Source: Proteiniclasticum sp.
Lineage (GTDB): Bacteria; Bacillota; Clostridia; Clostridiales; Clostridiaceae
Direction of reading: 5' to 3'
Length of the DNA: 64,000 nucleotides
Assembly (NCBI RefSeq): GCF_003514505.1
Contig: NZ_DOPX01000019.1
Span: forward strand, 62,001-126,000
The first letter of the stretch is position 1. Each line of letters opens with the position of its first letter. A model generated the notes under the pieces. The model was not told the DNA's origin. It ran no database searches and saw nothing but the letters and a program-made list of their open reading frames with translations. Shown here in pieces: positions 17,186 to 24,721 of this stretch. Made by a program: the position numbers and the translations under genes.

Positions 17186-19039
17186 GTGAATGCAGTGCGA
17201 CTGGCTGTACAGCTGTGGTTGCCGGCAATACTTCTTGTCGTGAGTCTTATTGAACTCTTTCTCATTCCTCTTTTAGGAGGGAAGAGAAGAAGAGCAAGAA
17301 GAATGACCGTGCGAGGGGTTATCCTGTTAACGTTGATTTTTATGATGTCTATCTTCTCAGAGGTGCTTGATGGACCCATCGAGTACAGAATGGCAGATCT
17401 TTTCGGAAATGGAGTTGTTTTCAGGATTGATCTGTTGAGTCTGATTTTCATGATTTTTGCAGCTGTTATTTTCTTTACGGTCAGTCTGTATACAGCGGTT
17501 GATATAAAAGGCTGCGGTCGGGAACGTAGTTTTTATATGTTTTTCATGATTACATATATGGCAACCCTTGGAACGTTAATGGCTGGAGATCTACTCAGCT
17601 TCTTTTTATTTTTTGAAATCATGACATTTGCAAGTTTTGCGTTGATGGTCCATGAACGAGGTCAAAAAGTCATTGAAGCAGGAAGTATCTATATTTACTT
17701 CGGAATTGCAGGCGGACTCTCTATCCTTGCGGGTATACTGGTTCTTTCCGCGTATACTCAAAATTATGAATGGATTACATTGGGAGAAAAATTTGGTGAG
17801 ATCGGTGCAGTAAAATATGTGTCTGCAGTGTTTTTTATCATCGGTTTCGGCATAAAAGCAGGTATGGTTCCTTTGCATCACTGGGTTCCGGTGGTATATC
17901 CTAAATCGCATCTATCAGTGAATGCGCTTTCTTCAGGAATACTGATGAAAATTGGTGGTTATGGAATTTTAAGACTTATTGTTTCAGTGCTTACCAGTAC
18001 AAAAGGACTGCAAGAGGCGAATGTGAACACGATTCTCCTGACGCTTAAAGATGTTGGTGCAGTGGTGATCTGGATTGGCATCATAACGATGATTTTCGGG
18101 GTGATTGCAGCTCTTGAACAGGAAAAAATGGTGAGAATGCTTGCTTACCACAGTGTCAGTCAGATGGGGTATGTGATAATGGGGATTGGCGTCACTGCAT
18201 ATTTGGGTTTTGATGGGGCCATGGGATTTGCTGGCAGTTTTTACCATATGATCAATCATGGAATTTTTAAAGCACTGCTTTTCATGGTGGCTGGTGTTGT
18301 ATTCTTTAGAACAAGAGAAAAGAATATGTACAAACTGGGAGGGCTCTACAGGAAAATGCCGTTTGCAGCAACTGTTGGTTTAATTGCTGCACTGGGAATT
18401 ACAGGTATGCCGCTGTTTAATGGTTTTGCAAGCAAATCTATTCTTCACCATGCGATTATTGAAGCCTATGAGTATGGGCACCCGGCGTATCGTTGGGCGG
18501 AATATCTATTCACCTTTGTAAGTGCTTGTACAGCTGCTTCTTTTATAAAACTGTACTCTCATGTTTTCCTAGGACCAATGCCTGAAAAATTCAAATATGT
18601 GAAGGAAAAATACAATATTGGCACCATAGGCATGGTGGTATTAGCGCTTCTTGTTGTTTTCATTGGTGTATTTCCGAATTTTATCATGAATTATGCGATC
18701 ATCCCGAGTGCTAGAGCGATGGAGTTTGATCCATACTTCATTGATAAGTATTTAATGTCTATGAATTTTTTCAATTCTAAGGATTTAAGCTCAATGCTCC
18801 TAGTCTATACCTCCGGGTTTATTATTTATATTGCAGGTGTAAGATTCAATCTCTTCCATTTTCATCTTCCCAAACAGTTGGATCCTGAGAGTGATTTTTA
18901 TCAACCTCTTTACAAGAAATCCGGAGAACAGATACGTTCTATTTTTAAAAAGTTGGAGCAGATCATCAACGTGTCAGATGTATTTATATATGGAGTGATG
19001 CTCCTGCTTCTGATTATCCTACTCATTAGTTTTCTATAG
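17186..19039 (+). CDS. NuoL/MrpA-like proton antiporter subunit, paralog of the preceding gene
   Basis: 617 aa, about 15 helices; aligns through its length with the 684-aa neighbour (shared LAALGITGMPLFNGFASKSILHHAI, AYEYGHPAYR-type loop and C-terminal region). It keeps the GIKA lysine, but the following block reads HHWVPVVYPKSHLSVNALSSG, which departs from the AHPVAPTPASALLSG form of its partner. GTG start 5 nt after AAGGAGGGA; the nearer ATG runs straight into a stop. Last gene of the operon. Confidence 0.85.
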   Translation: MNAVRLAVQLWLPAILLVVSLIELFLIPLLGGKRRRARRMTVRGVILLTLIFMMSIFSEVLDGPIEYRMADLFGNGVVFRIDLLSLIFMIFAAVIFFTVSLYTAVDIKGCGRERSFYMFFMITYMATLGTLMAGDLLSFFLFFEIMTFASFALMVHERGQKVIEAGSIYIYFGIAGGLSILAGILVLSAYTQNYEWITLGEKFGEIGAVKYVSAVFFIIGFGIKAGMVPLHHWVPVVYPKSHLSVNALSSGILMKIGGYGILRLIVSVLTSTKGLQEANVNTILLTLKDVGAVVIWIGIITMIFGVIAALEQEKMVRMLAYHSVSQMGYVIMGIGVTAYLGFDGAMGFAGSFYHMINHGIFKALLFMVAGVVFFRTREKNMYKLGGLYRKMPFAATVGLIAALGITGMPLFNGFASKSILHHAIIEAYEYGHPAYRWAEYLFTFVSACTAASFIKLYSHVFLGPMPEKFKYVKEKYNIGTIGMVVLALLVVFIGVFPNFIMNYAIIPSARAMEFDPYFIDKYLMSMNFFNSKDLSSMLLVYTSGFIIYIAGVRFNLFHFHLPKQLDPESDFYQPLYKKSGEQIRSIFKKLEQIINVSDVFIYGVMLLLLIILLISFL

Positions 19040-19046
19040 TGTAAAA

Positions 19047-19100
19047 AGAAAAGCCCAATCGTTTCAGATTAACTGAGCGGTTGGGCTTTTCTGATTTTTT
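19047..19100 (+). terminator. Terminator of the Mrp-type operon
   Basis: 12-bp outer stem AGAAAAGCCCAA / TTGGGCTTTTCT, extended inward, with GATTTTTT after it; begins 8 nt after the last antiporter gene. Confidence 0.9.
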
Positions 19101-19512
19101 AAGTAGTGGGGGAGAACACTGGCCTAAATACGCGGAATAATTCAAGAAATCACGGGTTGTTAAAATTTGTCAATACCTTCATGGTTTTCTCACTATGTAA
19201 TTATCTGAAAATTATAATATTGTATTTATATAGAGGACATCAATAAACAGAAAATTAAATAAATTTAAAATTAAGAATAAAGTGATATTTATAAAAATAC
19301 AATAAAAATACAAATCTGAAAGTGGTTTTTAGCTGGCGAAAGATGTGGATCCTGACTCCAGAGATGTTATAAGAAAACCATTTAAACGCGCATTTTCTTG
19401 CTGCAATAATAAGAGAGAAGGGGATGGGAAGGGGGAAGAGAGAAAAATATCCACATAATAAACATTTAAATAATTATGTAAACATAAAAAAGTGAAAAAT
19501 CTACCGAAAAAT
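19101..19512. other. Gene-free AT-rich spacer
   Basis: No credible gene. 19190-19320 is extremely A/T rich with runs of AAAATACAA-type sequence; 19330-19430 is less so. The left copy of the direct repeat that flanks the recombinase lies at 19157-19177. The only open frame (19329-19550 minus) is low-complexity with no ribosome binding site. Confidence 0.6.
19157..19177 (+). repeat. Left copy of direct repeat flanking the recombinase (candidate att-like site)
   Basis: TTG, one variable base, then TAAAATTTGTCAATACC; matches the copy at 21024-21044 at 20 of 21 positions, same orientation. The core TTGAYAAAATTTGTCAA is an imperfect palindrome, the form expected of a tyrosine-recombinase core. Confidence 0.55.
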
Positions 19513-19567
19513 AACACAATATATAGATGAGTGTTTAGGTAACTTATCATACATATTGTGTTTTTGG
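19513..19567 (-). terminator. Probable terminator of the recombinase gene
   Basis: Perfect 10-bp inverted repeat AACACAATAT (19513-19522) and ATATTGTGTT (19553-19562) with a 30-nt loop; on the minus strand the stem is followed by ATTTTT. The large loop makes it less certain. Confidence 0.45.
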
Positions 19568-19582
19568 TTATTTTTCTTGTTT

Positions 19583-20575
19583 TTATTCAGTTTCTTCGGC
19601 CAGAGGATTCAGTTTTACAGCTTCACGTAAGGCTTCATTATCAACATGTGTATAAATTTGTGTTGTAGAGACGTTTTCGTGTCCTAAAATCATCTGAAGG
19701 CTTCGGATATCGACCTTGCCATGCTTATACATAAGTGTTGCAGCAGTGTGACGAAGCTTGTGAGGTGAATATTTTTCATCAAATAATCCAGCAATATGCA
19801 CATGTTTTTTTACTAGTATTTCCACGGTTCTCTTATTTATGGGTCTTTTGTGGGTGGACAGAAACAGGTAATCCTTATATTCGTCTTTTGTTTCGATATT
19901 GGATCGAATTGTAAGATACTGCTGTATACTGCTTACGCTGGCTTGATTAAGATAAACAACACGTTCTTTATTTCCTTTACCAATGACAGTGAGTGTATCA
20001 TCTTTTATCTTACTTAATCTGATGCTGACCAGTTCGGATAAACGCATCCCGTAGTTTAAAAATAATGTGAGGATACAATAGTCTCTTTTATAATTAATGT
20101 TCTCTTTATCCATGGATCTAAGTAATGTTCTACTTTCATCCAAAGTGAGGTAGACTGGATTTCTTTTCTTGATTTTAGGTCTTTCTAGTTCTAAAGTTGG
20201 ATCTTTATCGATGATACGGGCCTTAACGGATAAGTATTTAAAAAAAGTTTTGATACAGGCCGTTTTTCTTGCTCTTGCGTATGCGCTGTTATGGCGTTGC
20301 TTGTCCATATAGGATAAGAAAGCGTAAATCTCTGACAGGGACACTTTTTTCAGAAAATCATCATTGACATCGTGAATTAGAATCTCATTGAATGGTATCT
20401 CTGAGCTTACAAGTTTTCTATGCTTTTTTAGAAAGCGAAAGAATAAGCCGAGGTCATATCGGTAGGCTTCAATAGTGCTGTCGGATTTACCTCGTATTGT
20501 GCTGGAGTAGTTGAGGAAATCCAGAACTCGTTCAGGATAGATTTCGTAGAATGAAGTTGCGTTGTTGTTATCCAT
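19583..20575 (-). CDS. Tyrosine recombinase / phage-type integrase (XerC/D-like)
   Basis: 330-aa site-specific recombinase. N-terminal SAM-like DNA-binding domain (about residues 12-120) and C-terminal catalytic domain with the full set of active residues: R178 (NYGMRLSEL), K203 in GKGNKERVV, H272 and R275 (PHKLRHT), H299 (LGHEN) and the nucleophile Y308 (TQIYTH). The start is the ATG 8 nt after AAGGA; an in-frame reading from 20620 is unlikely. It stands alone in AT-rich DNA between direct repeats and has its own promoter with tandem palindromes. It may mobilise a minimal element or act as a resident Xer-like recombinase. Confidence 0.88.
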   Translation of the reverse strand: MDNNNATSFYEIYPERVLDFLNYSSTIRGKSDSTIEAYRYDLGLFFRFLKKHRKLVSSEIPFNEILIHDVNDDFLKKVSLSEIYAFLSYMDKQRHNSAYARARKTACIKTFFKYLSVKARIIDKDPTLELERPKIKKRNPVYLTLDESRTLLRSMDKENINYKRDYCILTLFLNYGMRLSELVSIRLSKIKDDTLTVIGKGNKERVVYLNQASVSSIQQYLTIRSNIETKDEYKDYLFLSTHKRPINKRTVEILVKKHVHIAGLFDEKYSPHKLRHTAATLMYKHGKVDIRSLQMILGHENVSTTQIYTHVDNEALREAVKLNPLAEETE

Positions 20576-20648
20576 AAATACCATCCTTAACAGTAAATTC
20601 AGAAGGGTGATTTTGGTCATAATCCAATAAATAAACCTCTGTACTCTA

Positions 20649-20677
20649 ATTATATCGCATTATATTCGCGAAATCAA
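20649..20677 (-). promoter_or_regulatory. Promoter of the recombinase gene
   Basis: On the minus strand TTGATT (20672-20677), a 17-nt spacer and TATAAT (20649-20654). About 70 nt of leader separate it from the start codon. Confidence 0.75.
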
Positions 20678-20688
20678 CATTTCGCGAA
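20665..20688. promoter_or_regulatory. Tandem TTCGCGAA palindromes over the recombinase promoter (candidate operator)
   Basis: Two copies of the perfect 8-bp palindrome TTCGCGAA, 20665-20672 and 20681-20688, 16 bp apart centre to centre. One lies just inside the spacer beside the -35 box, the other just upstream of it, so a bound protein would cover the -35 region. Regulator unknown. Confidence 0.6.
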
Positions 20689-20693
20689 ATAAA

Positions 20694-20840
20694 TTATTTA
20701 AAGGAATTCACCACCTCTTCTGGTTGCTTTTGCGCTGTTTCTTCATTATTGTTGTTCAAGACTGCTGAATGATCTCCAGGATATTCATTTGTATGTTTCA
20801 ACATGCTCATGTGTTCTGTGTTGTTGGGATTTTGCTCCAT
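20694..20840 (-). CDS. Possible 48-aa small protein upstream of the recombinase
   Basis: Open frame from ATG (20838-20840) to TAA (20694-20696), hydrophilic and rich in Asn, Glu and Gln (for example VLNNNNEETAQKQPEEVVNS). No Shine-Dalgarno sequence is visible and there is no family I recognise. It could be a real small gene, a remnant of a longer one, or chance. Confidence 0.2.
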   Translation of the reverse strand: MEQNPNNTEHMSMLKHTNEYPGDHSAVLNNNNEETAQKQPEEVVNSFK

Positions 20841-21041
20841 TATGATTGTTCAAAGCGGCTATATACTTTCATTGGCAACCGTACTTTCCATAAGTGCCTG
20901 ACGCTTCAATCAGTACATTAGTTTTTCAACCATTCAGAATGCGGCTTTTTACCTTCGTTCAATATAGATTCTTTGTGTTAAAGTCTACGGATCTCATTCT
21001 TAGGTGTTCTACAGTTGGATAGATTGATAAAATTTGTCAAT
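20841..21041. other. Gene-poor region, possible decayed DNA
   Basis: Only short open stretches without starts are visible on the minus strand, for example one reading LIEASGTYGKYGCQ then stop. They may be traces of a decayed gene; nothing here is assignable. Confidence 0.3.
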
Positions 21042-21044
21042 ACC
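21024..21044 (+). repeat. Right copy of direct repeat flanking the recombinase
   Basis: Same 21-nt sequence as 19157-19177 with one mismatch (TTGA versus TTGT at the variable base). It abuts the plus-strand terminator hairpin at 21042. Confidence 0.55.
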
Positions 21045-21065
21045 CCGAAGAAGTTCGGGGTTTTT
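21042..21065 (+). terminator. Orphan plus-strand terminator
   Basis: Stem CCCCGAA / TTCGGGG, 4-nt loop, TTTTT tail. No plus-strand gene precedes it between 19039 and here, so it may end an unseen small RNA or be a relic. Confidence 0.7.
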
Positions 21066-21149
21066 CCTCTTCTTTTTATGCTACTATGTATTCAAGATAA
21101 GTTTTGCCCAAAGAGCTTATCACTTCAATCTATCACGCAATACGATAAA

Positions 21150-21186
21150 GAACTAGGAAAGAGTTGTGCTCTCCCTAGTTCTTTTT
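21150..21186. terminator. Terminator-like hairpin downstream of the lipoprotein gene
   Basis: Stem AGAACTAGG / CCTAGTTCT with an inner AAGAG / CTCT helix; TTTTT follows on the plus strand, only TTT on the minus strand. It lies just after the minus-strand gene ending at 21200 and probably terminates it. Confidence 0.6.
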
Positions 21187-21199
21187 CGCTGTTTCAGAT

Positions 21200-22189
21200 T
21201 CAATATCCTTGATCATCGATGCGCCATGGTTCACCCTTACTGCTTCTAATGAGGATCCACTGATAGTCGGTGTAGGTGCTGTTTGGGTTCAGTGCTGGGT
21301 TTTCTTCTGTTTCATCTGTAATGAACTCAGAAAGGATCACAAGGACATTTTCCGGACTGCTCCCATTGATTTTACCCCTTCCATACTTCATATAGGAATC
21401 ACGGAGTGTAGTCGACGGTTCTTCTTCGTACCACAGTTTCTTCAATGTAGCACCTGGAAAACTGAAGGTTTCTTCGATGAGACTCATACCATTTCGGATC
21501 TCCTTATCCGTGAAGTTCATTGGAGTCCCCTTAATTAGCTGCTCAACCTCATTTCTAATAAAAAGACTGTTTATAGGAACCAGCTCTTCGATATTGGTTC
21601 CATCTTTGAGCTGTAAAGTGTCCCCTTCTATTTTAAAGATATAGTGTTCTTCTTTTGAAACCTCCAATATCAGCTCATCGCCGGTGATTCTATAAGTTCC
21701 TTGTGGAACATAGGATGTAGCCAAATCTCTCATGAAGACGAAAGTTTGGTCGGGTCTCAGATAGATCCAGGTGCCACCTGGAACTCTAGCTTCATTCATC
21801 AAGTATTTTCCTGAAGTTGGTACGTAATCTGTCCTTTTTGTGAATTTTACCCATTCCTGATCTATGGATACGACCACATACTCTTCTGTTTCCGTTATCA
21901 GAGCGTAGGAACCGTTATCCAAAGGGAAGTTGATCGTTCCCTCTTCGGTTGGGAATTCGGTCCCTGGTATGATGCGAGTCACTTTCTGGATCATAGATGG
22001 ATCCACTTCTATTGGAAGGGTTTCTCCTGTGGTTGTGTACACCAAGCCGTCCACATATATGCTGGGTGGCTTGGTGTTTGGTGATTCTGGCACGCTTTCT
22101 GTAGTTTTGTTTTGGTTTGTGATACTGCAGCCGGAAATACTGATCAGAACTGCAGTCATGAACAATATAAAGATAGGTAGTTTTTTCAT
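21200..22189 (-). CDS. Predicted lipoprotein of unknown function
   Basis: 329 aa with signal peptide and lipobox SISGC (Cys21). The middle holds a lipocalin-like or all-beta stretch, GGTWIYLRPDQTFVFMRDLATS followed by YRITGDELILEVSKE, resembling small secreted beta-sandwich domains that compare a template string of strands; no family assigned. The start at 22189 has AGGAG 7 nt upstream; the longer frame to 22210 would overlap the upstream gene. Third gene of a three-lipoprotein minus-strand cluster. Confidence 0.75.
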   Translation of the reverse strand: MKKLPIFILFMTAVLISISGCSITNQNKTTESVPESPNTKPPSIYVDGLVYTTTGETLPIEVDPSMIQKVTRIIPGTEFPTEEGTINFPLDNGSYALITETEEYVVVSIDQEWVKFTKRTDYVPTSGKYLMNEARVPGGTWIYLRPDQTFVFMRDLATSYVPQGTYRITGDELILEVSKEEHYIFKIEGDTLQLKDGTNIEELVPINSLFIRNEVEQLIKGTPMNFTDKEIRNGMSLIEETFSFPGATLKKLWYEEEPSTTLRDSYMKYGRGKINGSSPENVLVILSEFITDETEENPALNPNSTYTDYQWILIRSSKGEPWRIDDQGY

Positions 22190-22202
22190 GTGCTTTCTCC
22201 TG

Positions 22203-23705
22203 CTAATCAAACAATTTGAGGTGATCTAAACCAATTTGCTTAAAAGGAAGCCCGAACTGTACAGGGTATTCTTCCTTTTCACTGGACTTTACGGGTTTTG
22301 TCGTAAAGTAGAGCCCATCTCCAGAGATTCGGAATGTAAGGCTCTCATAAAGTTCATCCACGTTAGGATCAAATTTCTTTTGTTCGTAAGATAATGCGTC
22401 CTCCAGCAGGCTCATGATGATCGGTTTGTAATTGAAATCAGGTTTGAATACCTGTTCCAGTGTGAGGATTTCCCCTACTGGAGAATAGACTCTAAAAAAG
22501 TTCTGGAAGACATATTGTTCATCAGGACCAGAGTAGTTCATCGATATGGAAACTGAAATATACTCTCCGCTAAATGCGATACTTCCTTCTTTATAAACAG
22601 TTCTTATATTATCAGGGGGAATCTCATCAAGGTCCAGATGTGTGATGAAATCATCCACGATGTTTTTGGGAATGGATGGAGGATACCTGTAATTTATATA
22701 GTAGTCTACCCCATCTTTGTTTTCCTGATAGGATTTACCGGTGACGTATTTATCGTAACTGCTGATCATTATGATATTAGGAGCGCTTTCGTCCAAGTAG
22801 AGATTGCCGACATCAGCAGAAAAACGTTCGTTGATTGCCAAAATATCCTTTAATTCAAGGTAAGGGATATTCAGATATTGAGTGTTGTAATGAGTGTTAA
22901 ACTCTGGAGTCTCATAATCCAGAAGCAGAGCCAGTGTATTATATGATAGGAAAAACTTTGGATTATCATGGATTCCTTTAAACGGTGCAGCAAGTTCAAT
23001 GCTCCCGAACCATTCCTGATATTCCTCATAGGCGAACTCTTGGTCCAAAAATCTCTTGATATAATCGTTGATGACTGTCTCATAGTCGGCATCATTTACA
23101 AAGAGATCTTCAAAATGAAGTGTTTCTCCAGTGGCAAGATCTAACGTGAGAGTCTCGGTAAAGTCTATATAGATATCTTTACTTGGATCTCCGTTACTGT
23201 ATAAGAGACTGCTGTTGCTGGCTAAAGACAAAAGGTTATTGAAGCTGAAAGTTGGATAGGTATTGATATAGTGTTCCTTCAGTTCAAACTCATCGGTAAT
23301 CACTCTCTTTATGCCTCGATAAGGTGGAATTGCGAGCTCCTTTCTGCTGTTATGAAAGGACTTCACTTTCTCATTGATGCTTTTCTGGAGATCTTTGTCT
23401 TTATATCCTCGTACCTGCACATAGGTTTCTCCAAACCCATCTTTCAAGTCTTTTGTCACGGTATCGGTCACTAGAGGGTTTTCAGTCATGTAGACAAAAT
23501 GTACTGGAGAATAAACCTCTTTGAAGGGAGACTCATAGGGGGTCTCTGATATGCTGTTTTGTACCGGAGTGACGTTCAAGTCTTGTGGTTCTTGAGTATC
23601 TTTCTGACAGGCTGTGGAAAGAAGTACAGAAAAACATAAGGTGAGCACAGTGAGGTACTTGAATACAATACTAAGCAGTTTATTTCTTTTCTGTAATTTT
23701 AACAT
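22203..23705 (-). CDS. Predicted lipoprotein with DUF3298/DUF4163-like repeats
   Basis: 500 aa; signal peptide ending LLSTAC (Cys33). Residues around 150-220 contain IDFTETLTLDLATGETLHFEDLF and a DYIKRFLDQE helix, like the RsiV/PdaC-type DUF3298 fold; a second similar region (FRVYSPVGEILTLEQVF) lies near residue 410, suggesting two related domains. GGAGGAGG lies upstream of the ATG. Overlaps the PstS-like gene by 26 nt. Function unknown; cell-surface location is likely. Confidence 0.75.
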   Translation of the reverse strand: MLKLQKRNKLLSIVFKYLTVLTLCFSVLLSTACQKDTQEPQDLNVTPVQNSISETPYESPFKEVYSPVHFVYMTENPLVTDTVTKDLKDGFGETYVQVRGYKDKDLQKSINEKVKSFHNSRKELAIPPYRGIKRVITDEFELKEHYINTYPTFSFNNLLSLASNSSLLYSNGDPSKDIYIDFTETLTLDLATGETLHFEDLFVNDADYETVINDYIKRFLDQEFAYEEYQEWFGSIELAAPFKGIHDNPKFFLSYNTLALLLDYETPEFNTHYNTQYLNIPYLELKDILAINERFSADVGNLYLDESAPNIIMISSYDKYVTGKSYQENKDGVDYYINYRYPPSIPKNIVDDFITHLDLDEIPPDNIRTVYKEGSIAFSGEYISVSISMNYSGPDEQYVFQNFFRVYSPVGEILTLEQVFKPDFNYKPIIMSLLEDALSYEQKKFDPNVDELYESLTFRISGDGLYFTTKPVKSSEKEEYPVQFGLPFKQIGLDHLKLFD

Positions 23706-24585
23706 ATCCAGCCTCCTCCATCAGGTTCTGGCCGTCCTCAGAAAGAATGTAAGAGATGATGTTTCTGACATCAGAGTCTTTTGCTTCCTCTTTTCGGATG
23801 ACTGCGTAGTATGCAGTGTGAATGGGGTATTCGTGAGAACTTATGGTCTTATTGCTTGGTGCGACGCCATCTATAGAAAGGAGTTTAACTTTCTCATTCC
23901 CCCACATTTCACTGGTGTAGTAATAATAGGAGTAACCAATCCCGCTGGGCTCATTGGTATAGGCTGCCACTGTATCAATGAGCTCCCCCATCCCTGCGAT
24001 GACCAGTGTGGAGGGTGCCTCCATGGGTTTCTGGTCTTTCATCACAAGATCAAGAAATCCGGTCTGACTTCCTGAGTCTACTGGTCGCTGGTATGCTGTA
24101 ATCGGAAGATCCTCTCCACCCACCTCTTTCCAGTTGGTGATTTCACCTTTGTAAATACGTTGAATCTCCTCTAGAGAAAGGTTTGTCACAGGGTTATCGG
24201 CTCCAGTGAGAAAGACAAAGGCTTCACTGACAATTGGGATGACTTCAAGCTCTACATCCTCCTGGTCAGCTAGTTCCATTTCTCCGATGGAAGGGCTGGT
24301 AACGAAGATTAGATCTGCTTTTCTTTCAATGAGATTCACATAGGCTTGATGGGTTTTATTGTGCAGCACATACTGTCTGGCCGTTTCCAGATCAAGATTC
24401 ATAAGGGAAGCTGCCAAGTGCTCTGAAAGTGGAATTGTTACAGTAGAACCATCAATAATGGGATAGGTTTCTGGTGTGAAGCTGGGTTTTTTCACTGGTG
24501 AAGTAGCTCTACTGCATCCTCCTGCGAAAATACCGATCACAACAACAAAAATGAGCAGTATTTGATTTTTACCATGAAATTTCAT
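23680..24585 (-). CDS. PstS-like substrate-binding lipoprotein
   Basis: 301 aa, lipobox AGGC (Cys24). Type II periplasmic-binding fold of the phosphate-binding PstS group: SLEEIQRIYKGEITNWKEVGG, YQRPVDSGSQTGFLDLVM and AYTNEPSGIGYSYYYY. Not followed by pstCAB, so a role as an orphan sensor or surface binding protein coupled to the two co-transcribed lipoproteins is more likely than a full transporter. Specific ligand cannot be read from sequence. Confidence 0.8.
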   Translation of the reverse strand: MKFHGKNQILLIFVVVIGIFAGGCSRATSPVKKPSFTPETYPIIDGSTVTIPLSEHLAASLMNLDLETARQYVLHNKTHQAYVNLIERKADLIFVTSPSIGEMELADQEDVELEVIPIVSEAFVFLTGADNPVTNLSLEEIQRIYKGEITNWKEVGGEDLPITAYQRPVDSGSQTGFLDLVMKDQKPMEAPSTLVIAGMGELIDTVAAYTNEPSGIGYSYYYYTSEMWGNEKVKLLSIDGVAPSNKTISSHEYPIHTAYYAVIRKEEAKDSDVRNIISYILSEDGQNLMEEAGYVKITEKK

Positions 24586-24679
24586 TTGTTGGCATCTCCC
24601 TTCATCAAGATCGTCTAAAAATTCTCAATTCTATTGTAGCTTTATCCGAAGATTGGGAGATGACATTTTGGAAAAGAAA

Positions 24680-24708
24680 AGAAAAAGCTGTCTCATAACA
24701 AGACAGCT
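24680..24708 (-). terminator. Terminator of the chagasin-like gene
   Basis: Stem AGCTGTCT / AGACAGCT with a 7-nt loop, followed on the minus strand by TTTTTC; 14 nt after the stop at 24722. Confidence 0.8.
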
Positions 24709-24721
24709 CATGGTGATTTTC

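Noticed and set aside
19329..19550. 73-aa open frame on the minus strand in the AT-rich spacer
   Set aside because: Low-complexity Leu/Ser/Phe composition, no ribosome binding site, overlaps the recombinase terminator; looks random.
20841..21020. Transposase remnant read as LIEASGTYGKYG
   Set aside because: Too short, no continuous frame and no terminal inverted repeats; not assignable to an IS family by eye.
19101..21199. Prophage or integrative conjugative element
   Set aside because: Only a recombinase is present; no phage structural, replication, relaxase or transfer genes and no tRNA attachment site are visible.
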